From contig NZ_JACUTY010000012.1 of assembly GCF_014859555.1 (NCBI RefSeq), forward strand, positions 1 to 44,312: a stretch of 44,312 nt of DNA, given 5' to 3'. Positions within the stretch are counted from its first letter, which is position 1. Every line of letters starts with the position of its first letter. Below are positions 38,392 to 44,312 of the stretch, piece after piece. Made by a program: the position numbers and the translations under genes. The notes below the pieces were generated by a model. The model searched no databases. It saw only the letters and a list, made by a program, of their open reading frames with translations, and was not told the DNA's origin. Source of the stretch: Thiomicrospira sp. (GTDB lineage: Bacteria > Pseudomonadota > Gammaproteobacteria > Thiomicrospirales > Thiomicrospiraceae).

Positions 38392-39027
38392 ATGAGTTAT
38401 CAGATCAAAGAAGTATTTTATTCCCTACAGGGCGAAGGTGTACATACTGGGCGGCCGGCTATTTTTTGCAGATTTAGCCAATGTAACTTATGGACAGGCC
38501 GTGAACAAGATCGAGATAGTGCGATTTGTTCATTTTGTGACACCGATTTTGTCGGTACAGATGGCCAAAATGGTGGCCGTTTTGCTGATGCCAAGGCGTT
38601 AACCCAACACTTATTAAGTTTCTGGCCAAAATCAACCCAAATCCACCCTTTTGTCGTATTAACAGGGGGGGAACCCTTATTACAGGTTGACCAAAACCTG
38701 GTAGATGAGCTACACAAATATAAGATTGAAATCGCAATTGAAACCAATGGCACAAAACTCCCTCCAAAAGGAATCGACTGGATATGTGTTAGCCCTAAAG
38801 CTGGCGCACCTTGGATTTTGACCGAAGGTGATGAACTTAAATTAGTTTACCCACAGATCGGATTATTGCCCAACCACATCTCAATCACAGGCTTTAACCA
38901 CTTTTACTTACAACCCATGGATGGAGCAGATCAGGCAAAAAATCTTAAGTCTGCAATAAGTTTCTGTCTTCAACACCCTGAGTGGCGTCTAAGCTTACAG
39001 ACTCACAAAATAATGAATATTGACTAG
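38392..39027 (+). CDS. queE: 7-carboxy-7-deazaguanine synthase QueE
   Basis: This radical SAM enzyme makes 7-carboxy-7-deazaguanine in queuosine biosynthesis. From ATG 38392 it begins MSYQIKEVFYSLQGEG. The cluster cysteines are Cys31, 46 and 49 (CNLWTGREQ..., then CSFCDTDFVGTDG), a C-x14-C-x2-C spacing. This spacing is known for one QueE subgroup, in place of the canonical Cx3Cx2C. VLTGGEPLLQ and ETNGTKLPP follow. A TTG at 38380 would add four residues. The methyltransferase gene follows after 12 bases. Confidence 0.95.
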   Translation: MSYQIKEVFYSLQGEGVHTGRPAIFCRFSQCNLWTGREQDRDSAICSFCDTDFVGTDGQNGGRFADAKALTQHLLSFWPKSTQIHPFVVLTGGEPLLQVDQNLVDELHKYKIEIAIETNGTKLPPKGIDWICVSPKAGAPWILTEGDELKLVYPQIGLLPNHISITGFNHFYLQPMDGADQAKNLKSAISFCLQHPEWRLSLQTHKIMNID

Positions 39028-39039
39028 AAGTTTAAATCT

Positions 39040-39633
39040 ATGTGGAATCAAAAATTTGACCGAGAAGATTATTTATACGGTACAGAGCCAAACGATTTCT
39101 TGCGTGCCGCTTCCCAGAAGCTGACCCCCAATAGCAACATACTTTGCATTGCGGAAGGCGAAGGACGTAACGCCATTTTTTTGGCCAAGCTAGGCCACCA
39201 AGTCACCGCAGTCGATGCTTCCGAGATTGGTCTAAACAAAGCCCAGCAACTTGCTAAACAAGAAAACGTAATCATCCAAACCTTAGTCGCCGACCTAGCC
39301 GAATTTGACATGGGTCAATCTAAATGGGATGCCATTATTGCCATTTTTTGCCACCTACCCCCCACATTGAGGAAGCAAGTGCATGGCAATATTGTCACGG
39401 CACTCAAATCCCATGGCGTTTTTATCGCTGAAGCCTATAGTAAAAAACAACTTGAACACAGCACGGGTGGCCCGAAAGACTTGGATTTATTAATGGATTT
39501 AAATGAGGTTAAACTCGAATTGCTCGGCCTAGACTGGTCGCACGCCACAGAAACTCAAAGAGAAATACTAGAAGGCACTGGACACACGGGCATTGGTGAA
39601 GTTATTCAACTGATTGGACTAAAAACACACTGA
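39040..39633 (+). CDS. Class I SAM-dependent methyltransferase (TehB/thiopurine-like)
   Basis: This 197-residue protein starts MWNQKFDREDYLYGTEPNDF, the typical opening of small methyltransferases related to TehB. The SAM-binding loop ILCIAEGEGRNAIFLAKLG (about 34-52) has Glu-Gly-Glu-Gly-Arg-Asn, and AVDASEIGL follows for ribose binding. The substrate is unknown. It is probably co-transcribed with queE and ends 10 bases from the convergent motB. Confidence 0.85.
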   Translation: MWNQKFDREDYLYGTEPNDFLRAASQKLTPNSNILCIAEGEGRNAIFLAKLGHQVTAVDASEIGLNKAQQLAKQENVIIQTLVADLAEFDMGQSKWDAIIAIFCHLPPTLRKQVHGNIVTALKSHGVFIAEAYSKKQLEHSTGGPKDLDLLMDLNEVKLELLGLDWSHATETQREILEGTGHTGIGEVIQLIGLKTH

Positions 39634-39643
39634 CAAAACGTCA

Positions 39644-40339
39644 CTATAATAAATTGCCAGTCTTATCAATCATAATAATGACCCGGCGATTCAATGAGCG
39701 TCCGTAGGGCGTATCATTAGGCGCAACGGCATCGTTATCAGCACGCCCCTCAATGTAAACCAATTCCCGATTAACCCCCATATAAATAAAGGTTCGCCCT
39801 ACAGTGGCCGCACGCGAAGCCGATAACTCCCAGTTTGACGGGTATTGCAATGTATTAATAGGTACACTGTCTGTATAACCTGTAATACGAATAGTCTGAC
39901 CACGCCCCGCCAAAGTTTCGCCAAGTAACTCCAATTGCAAGCGAGTTCGGTCGTTGATCGTGGCGCGCCCACTTTCAAAAAAGCTGTCAGATTTCAAGGT
40001 TATCTTCGTATATTCAGGCGTATCTTCAATTTCAATATCTTTTACATTTACTTGACTCATCGCCCGCTGAATTTCTAGTGTAGTCGCTGGTGGCTTCAGG
40101 TCTAACGGATTCAACTCGCTGCCACGGATACTTGCGTCTTGCTCCACCTCTTTAGAAGATTTATCGCCCAACATTGACTGTACAAATGCATCCCTATCAC
40201 CTGGGTCAACAACCGAAACTAGCCACATCACCAAGAAAAAAACCATCAAAACGGTCATTAAATCGGCTAATGCAATCTTCCAAGAACCGCCATGGGCCCC
40301 ACCACCTTCATCGTGCCCTCCACCGCGACGACGAGACAT
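39644..40339 (-). CDS. motB: Flagellar motor stator protein MotB
   Basis: This 231-residue stator subunit has a basic, Gly-rich N-terminus and one transmembrane helix (about 22-43) with the proton-binding Asp26 in ALADLMTVLMVFFLVMWL. A plug/linker and an OmpA-like peptidoglycan-binding domain (about 110-228) follow, with ITGYTDSVPIN and NWELSASRAATVGR. It is short for MotB (E. coli 308), with a reduced linker. It lies 24 bases after motA. No other flagellar genes are in the window. Confidence 0.93.
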   Translation of the reverse strand: MSRRRGGGHDEGGGAHGGSWKIALADLMTVLMVFFLVMWLVSVVDPGDRDAFVQSMLGDKSSKEVEQDASIRGSELNPLDLKPPATTLEIQRAMSQVNVKDIEIEDTPEYTKITLKSDSFFESGRATINDRTRLQLELLGETLAGRGQTIRITGYTDSVPINTLQYPSNWELSASRAATVGRTFIYMGVNRELVYIEGRADNDAVAPNDTPYGRSLNRRVIIMIDKTGNLL

Positions 40340-40363
40340 ATTAAACTCCCTGCCTAGTATTCA

Positions 40364-41206
40364 TTAATTGCTCCGCGGAATATCATATTCTGGCGGAATA
40401 CGTTGACGCGCAACTTCAACCGCAAGGTTTGGCGATACACCATTTGCATAAGCGGCAATAAAAGCCGCGGTCATTTCGAGTAATGAACGATCCTGTCGAT
40501 TCATTATTTCCAATGCATGAGTAAAAGGAGCCACCAGTGCAAAGGCAAAAAAGATACCTGCCAAGGTACCAACTAAAGCCGCGCCCACAGATTGGCCGAT
40601 TAGAGCCACATCCATTTCACCACCCAGCAATGTCATTGTTAAAATTACGCCCATAATCGCCGCCACAATACCAAACCCGGGTAACCAGTCTGCGATTTTG
40701 CCGGTAGCTTTGGGTAATTCCATCATCGAATTATAAATACCATCAATTTGATCCAATAAATGATCTTCAAAATGCTGGCTTTGCGGTGGGTTCAACAACA
40801 AATAACTAAAATTATCGACAATGAATTTACGCAGTGCTTTATGCTTCATCACCAATGAATAATGACTGAATATCGGACTGACCCCAGGATTCACAACATG
40901 CTTTTCGAGCGCTAACATGCCACTGGCACGCGCCGTTCTTGCTAACTCCTCAAGCAATCCAATCGTTTCTGCATACAAACGTTTATTAACCTTATCGCCC
41001 GCAAACACACGACCAGCACTCTTAAAAGCTTCAAGCCAAATATACATGGGTGTCGATACCATAAAGGCCCCTATCGCCACACCCAAAATGATGACCAATT
41101 CAGAGGGATGCCAAATTGAAGCTAGGTTTCCACCCATTAACTTAAAGCCGCCAAGAAAGCTTAAAAATATAACTAAGATCCCGAGGGGTTTTGCAAAAAT
41201 ACTCAT
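40364..41206 (-). CDS. motA: Flagellar motor stator protein MotA
   Basis: This 280-residue, four-transmembrane stator subunit forms the ion channel with MotB. It has the family opening ILVIFLSFLGGFKLMGG, the charged cytoplasmic loop (about 75-160) that contacts FliG, LPGFGIVAAIMGVILTM with the conserved Pro near 170-187, and a final helix with LVGTLAGIFFAF. The length and the C-terminal PPEYD tail resemble proton-type MotA. Confidence 0.94.
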   Translation of the reverse strand: MSIFAKPLGILVIFLSFLGGFKLMGGNLASIWHPSELVIILGVAIGAFMVSTPMYIWLEAFKSAGRVFAGDKVNKRLYAETIGLLEELARTARASGMLALEKHVVNPGVSPIFSHYSLVMKHKALRKFIVDNFSYLLLNPPQSQHFEDHLLDQIDGIYNSMMELPKATGKIADWLPGFGIVAAIMGVILTMTLLGGEMDVALIGQSVGAALVGTLAGIFFAFALVAPFTHALEIMNRQDRSLLEMTAAFIAAYANGVSPNLAVEVARQRIPPEYDIPRSN

Positions 41207-41233
41207 ATATAACCATTCACCGAGTTAAGTCAT

Positions 41234-41252
41234 ATCCAAGCCGAGCTTGGAT
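41234..41252. repeat. Hairpin between parC and motA
   Basis: ATCCAAGC, loop CGA, GCTTGGAT forms a perfect 8-bp stem in the 104-base gap. No T-run follows on the minus (sense) strand, so it is a poor terminator for parC. It may be an mRNA 3' stem or a protein-binding dyad upstream of motA. Confidence 0.4.
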
Positions 41253-41310
41253 AGCAGGTTTTATTTTAATCACTTTTATAAATCAGAACAAAGCAACAGA
41301 TATGCCATCC

Positions 41311-43539
41311 TTACTGAGACAAACGTACTTCTGTGACTTTCTTCAAGGTTCTCGGTAGCGGAATACCTCGCTTAGCTCTTTCAGACAGTGCCTCTTCAAG
41401 AGCCGTTACACCTAATGTTTTAACGTAATCCCCAGCCACAAAGTCCAATTTTGAACCTGGCTCGCAAGCAAATACAGCTATAACACTCTCGTCTTTGGCT
41501 AATTGAATTAGCTTATTGCCTTTACCCTTTGCCAACTCAGGCAGCTCATCCGATAAAAACACTAACAATCTAGGTTCAGACGTAACGATCACCACCCAAT
41601 TTCCAGCTTTAACACCACAGGGCGCCAACACTTCCGACTTGGCCGGCAGACTTAAAATCGCCTTGCCGGATTTATTTTTTGAAACTAAGTTATCCAAGCT
41701 TGTAATAAAACCATAACCCGCCGTAGAAGCCAACACAAACTTCTGTTTGGGATCCCCCATAATTACCTGGGTAACTCGCGCCCCGGCAGGCAAACTTAAT
41801 CGACCACTTAATGGCTCTCCATGACTTCTTGCCGAAGGTAAACTATGACCCGGCAAGCTATAACTGCGTCCAGTAGAATCAAAAAACACCGCCATTTGCC
41901 GACTCTGTCCAAAGGCTTGGGCGGCAAAATCATCGCCTGATTTATAAGCCAGCTGGCGGCCATCTACATCATGCCCTTTTGCGGCCCTGACCCAACCATT
42001 ATCCGACAACACAACCGTAATTGGTTCAGATGGTAATAAATCTTGTTCGCTCATAGCGCGTGCCGCATCAACCTGAAGCAGAGGTGAGCGACGCTCATCG
42101 CCATAGGCTTCTGCGTCAGCCAACAACTCTTTCTTAACCTGGCTTTTAAGCCGTGTTTCACTGGAAAGAATTCGCTCGAGCTTTTGACGCTCGGCTTCCA
42201 GCTCGGCTTGCTCACCACGAATCTTCATTTCTTCTAGACGTGCTATGTGACGTAATTTCAGCTCTAGAATCGCTTCCGCCTGAATATCACTTAAACCAAA
42301 GCGCTCCATTAAGGCTGGCTTGGGCTTATCTTCTTCACGAATAATTGCAATGACTTCATCAATATTTAAAAAGGCAATTAATAAGCCATCTAAAATATGT
42401 AAACGATCCAGTACTTTATCTAATCGATACTGTAAACGGCGGCGCACAGTTTCAACACGATAAGACAACCACTCAAGCAACATACCTCGTAAGTGTTTAA
42501 CTTGCGGGCGGCCATTTAAACCAATCACATTTAAATTGACCCGATAACTGCGTTCAAGATCGGTACTAGCAAATAAATGCAACATCGTGGCATGTACGTC
42601 AATACGCTTAGAACGCAACTCAATCACTAAACGCGTCGGGTTTTCATGATCCGACTCATCTCGCAAATCAACCACCATTGGCAATTTTTTCGCGCGCATT
42701 TGATTCGCAATCTGCTCTAAAACTTTAGCCCCAGACACTTGAAACGGCAGCGCATTCACAACCACACTTAAATCGTCTTCAACCTCATAAGCCGCGCGCT
42801 GGCGTACTGAGCCATGCCCCGTTGTATAGAGCTGAGCCAACTCTTCTTTTGGTGTAATAATTAAAGCTTCATTCGGATAATCGGGGCCGGGAACAAATTC
42901 AAATAACTCGGCATCCGTTAAGTTTGGGTTTTCAATCAAAGCAATGCAGCCGGACACAATTTCGCGCAAATTGTGTGGCGGTATATCGGTAGCCATCCCC
43001 ACCGCAATTCCTGAGGTACCATTAAGCAATATATGTGGCACTCTAGCTGGTAAAACCAACGGTTCATCCAACGTACCATCAAAGTTGGGCGCCCAATCAA
43101 CCGTTCCTTGAGCGACTTCATCGAGTAATAGTTGCGCAAACTTAGACAACCTGGATTCGGTGTAACGCATGGCTGCAAACGATTTTGGATCATCGATCGA
43201 ACCCCAGTTCCCTTGTCCATCAACCAGTGTGTAACGAAATGAAAAATCTTGCGCCATCAACACCATGGCTTCATAACAAGCACTGTCACCGTGTGGATGG
43301 AACTTACCTAGCACATCCCCCACAGTACGAGCCGACTTCTTATATTTTGACGTCGCTTTTAAACCCAGCTCTGACATCGCATAGATAATCCGTCGCTGCA
43401 CCGGCTTTAAGCCATCACCAATATGAGGCAAAGCGCGATCTAAAATCACGTACATGGCGTAATCGAGATAAGCCTTCTCGGTGAAGTGCGCCACGCTTTG
43501 CTGCTCCACTCCCTCGTAATTGATGATTTGCTGAGACAC
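41311..43539 (-). CDS. parC: DNA topoisomerase IV subunit A
   Basis: This 742-residue type IIA topoisomerase subunit decatenates daughter chromosomes with ParE. The winged-helix active site has Tyr126 in [11 protein letters not shown]. The quinolone-determining region is [16 protein letters not shown] with Ser86 and Glu90, both of the sensitive type. The C-terminal beta-pinwheel is short (about 495-742), as in ParC rather than GyrA, and no full GyrA-box is seen. The start is GTG with AAGGAG upstream. It lies 2 bases after the small metal-binding gene. Confidence 0.95.
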   Translation of the reverse strand: MSQQIINYEGVEQQSVAHFTEKAYLDYAMYVILDRALPHIGDGLKPVQRRIIYAMSELGLKATSKYKKSARTVGDVLGKFHPHGDSACYEAMVLMAQDFSFRYTLVDGQGNWGSIDDPKSFAAMRYTESRLSKFAQLLLDEVAQGTVDWAPNFDGTLDEPLVLPARVPHILLNGTSGIAVGMATDIPPHNLREIVSGCIALIENPNLTDAELFEFVPGPDYPNEALIITPKEELAQLYTTGHGSVRQRAAYEVEDDLSVVVNALPFQVSGAKVLEQIANQMRAKKLPMVVDLRDESDHENPTRLVIELRSKRIDVHATMLHLFASTDLERSYRVNLNVIGLNGRPQVKHLRGMLLEWLSYRVETVRRRLQYRLDKVLDRLHILDGLLIAFLNIDEVIAIIREEDKPKPALMERFGLSDIQAEAILELKLRHIARLEEMKIRGEQAELEAERQKLERILSSETRLKSQVKKELLADAEAYGDERRSPLLQVDAARAMSEQDLLPSEPITVVLSDNGWVRAAKGHDVDGRQLAYKSGDDFAAQAFGQSRQMAVFFDSTGRSYSLPGHSLPSARSHGEPLSGRLSLPAGARVTQVIMGDPKQKFVLASTAGYGFITSLDNLVSKNKSGKAILSLPAKSEVLAPCGVKAGNWVVIVTSEPRLLVFLSDELPELAKGKGNKLIQLAKDESVIAVFACEPGSKLDFVAGDYVKTLGVTALEEALSERAKRGIPLPRTLKKVTEVRLSQ

Positions 43540-43541
43540 AC

Positions 43542-43820
43542 TTACTCCTTAGTCATTTTTCCGATTGCACAACTAACAAATGATTTGGCTTTGGCCCCTG
43601 CAGCACCCAAACCTTCCAATGATCCTACTTCAGGATAGCCCATGCTTTTAAGCTGCAATTTTACCTGATCAATTAATTCGTTTTCAGAAGAAAACGAAAT
43701 TTGGCCTTGTTCAACATCAACCGCAACGTCGGACAAGCCATCCAAAGCGGACAGCTTAGACACAATTGAATGCGCACAACCCCCACATTTTATATTGTCA
43801 ACTTCTAATCTATGTTGCAT
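43542..43820 (-). CDS. Heavy-metal-associated (HMA/CopZ-like) domain protein
   Basis: This 92-residue protein has an HMA fold at about 1-65 with the metal-binding motif [10 protein letters not shown] (Cys12, Cys15), as in copper chaperones and the N-termini of metal P-type ATPases. A 25-residue C-terminal extension contains one more Cys ([10 protein letters not shown]). ATG 43820 has AAGGTG upstream; the longer frame needs TTG. No transporter gene is adjacent, so whether copper or another thiophilic metal is bound cannot be told. It is probably co-transcribed with parC. Confidence 0.88.
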   Translation of the reverse strand: MQHRLEVDNIKCGGCAHSIVSKLSALDGLSDVAVDVEQGQISFSSENELIDQVKLQLKSMGYPEVGSLEGLGAAGAKAKSFVSCAIGKMTKE

Positions 43821-43862
43821 AGTAATCACCTTCAATTATTTATTTATTAAGAATCAATCATT

Positions 43863-44222
43863 ATGTCAAATCATAAACCACACTCAAACTCTGAGTATCG
43901 CCATAATAAACGAATAACCACCCATCGACCAATTATCTTAAACCATCAAAACCTAAGCTTAGGTTTAACGATGATAAATTTATCTCTGACAGGACTGGGG
44001 GCAACTGGTCCCATCAAATTAAACGCCAATGATCTGGTTGAATTGCGTTTAAGTTTGCCATTTTATGACGAGTTTATTGAACTAAAACTCAATGCACGCC
44101 TTGTTCACAGCACTCCTGTTCGGGGACAATTTTTGATTGGGGTGGATTTTGACGCCATCAGTTCACACCAGCAACGCATTATTTCAAACTTCATTGATAG
44201 TCATGCAAAATCACAACTTTGA
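43863..44222 (+). CDS. PilZ-domain protein (probable c-di-GMP receptor)
   Basis: This 119-residue single-domain PilZ protein has both c-di-GMP binding motifs: RxxxR (Arg13, Arg17) and NxSxxG in INLSLTGLG (Asn39, Ser41, Gly44). A beta-barrel follows, ending LIGVDFDAISSHQQRIISNFI. Such proteins control motility or surface behaviour, and nearby motAB offers a possible but unproven partner. It diverges from the HMA gene across a 42-base gap. Confidence 0.9.
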   Translation: MSNHKPHSNSEYRHNKRITTHRPIILNHQNLSLGLTMINLSLTGLGATGPIKLNANDLVELRLSLPFYDEFIELKLNARLVHSTPVRGQFLIGVDFDAISSHQQRIISNFIDSHAKSQL

Positions 44223-44312
44223 TTGAAAATAATCCACTTACCTTTACAGCCTCACCATCCCTATTTATTTGCTCAATCTGCTCAATCTGCTCAATCTGCT
44301 CAATCTGCTCAA
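44191..44312 (-). CDS. Possible 3' end of an unrecognised minus-strand gene (partial)
   Basis: An open frame enters from the right edge on the minus strand. It reads Ile-Glu-Gln repeats from the 9-bp tandem array, then NRDGEAVKVSGLFSIKVVIL, and stops with TGA at 44191-44193. It would overlap the end of the PilZ gene by 32 bases. A plus-strand frame from TTG 44223 is also open to the edge, reading Ala-Gln-Ser repeats. I cannot tell which, if either, is real. Confidence 0.2.
   Translation of the reverse strand, partial: EQIEQIEQIEQIEQINRDGEAVKVSGLFSIKVVILHDYQ
44271..44312. repeat. Tandem 9-bp repeat reaching the window end
   Basis: GCTCAATCT is repeated 4.67 times without mismatch and is cut by the end of the sequence, so the true copy number is unknown. 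The 9-base unit preserves reading frame. All examined frames stay open through it. Confidence 0.9.

Overview
The window looks like chromosome of a gammaproteobacterium. The gene orders yhbY<>rlmE-ftsH-folP-glmM-tpiA-secG-tRNA-Leu and leuCDB-asd-truA-trpFBA-accD-folC-SPOR-purF-metZ are typical of that class. A sulfur-oxidising Thiomicrospira/Hydrogenovibrio-like lineage is my guess from overall flavour, and it is not proven here. No stretch longer than about 150 bases lacks a gene or RNA. The odd window length, and the end inside a 9-bp tandem repeat, suggest a complete contig.

Layout. (1) 1-2060: the end of an integrated element. It holds a partial ORF, one or two unrecognised ORFs (possibly one frameshifted gene), an excisionase-like HTH gene and a tyrosine recombinase that overlaps it. 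The recombinase points at the 3' end of an initiator tRNA-fMet gene (2068-2144). (2) 2215-16880, minus strand: a 14-gene NADH:quinone oxidoreductase operon nuoA-N with separate nuoC and nuoD, followed by a DUF2818 membrane protein. (3) 16940-23173, minus: tRNA-Leu(GAG), secG, tpiA, glmM, folP, ftsH, rlmE. yhbY diverges from rlmE. (4) 23590-38243, minus: a long biosynthetic array for leucine, lysine/threonine/methionine (asd), tryptophan, fatty acid, folate, purine and methionine synthesis. It also carries truA, a SPOR protein and an M23 peptidase/bactofilin pair. (5) 38392-39633, plus: queE and a class I methyltransferase. (6) 39644-44222: motB, motA, parC and a CxxC metal-binding protein on minus, then a PilZ protein on plus.

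How the genes work together. Region 2 builds respiratory complex I. Region 3 combines envelope precursor synthesis, protein export, membrane proteolysis and ribosome maturation. Region 4 is a densely packed amino-acid and cofactor supercluster with many stop/start overlaps, which suggests translational coupling. The M23/bactofilin pair sits between leuB and asd. fimV, often found between asd and truA, and cvpA, often found between the SPOR gene and purF, are both missing.

The most unusual signal is a 12-bp perfect palindrome, ACCAGGCCTGGT. It occurs seven times exactly and twice with one identical mismatch, always inside conserved housekeeping genes and in all three codon phases. This points to a DNA-level, highly iterated palindrome rather than a protein motif or an inserted element.
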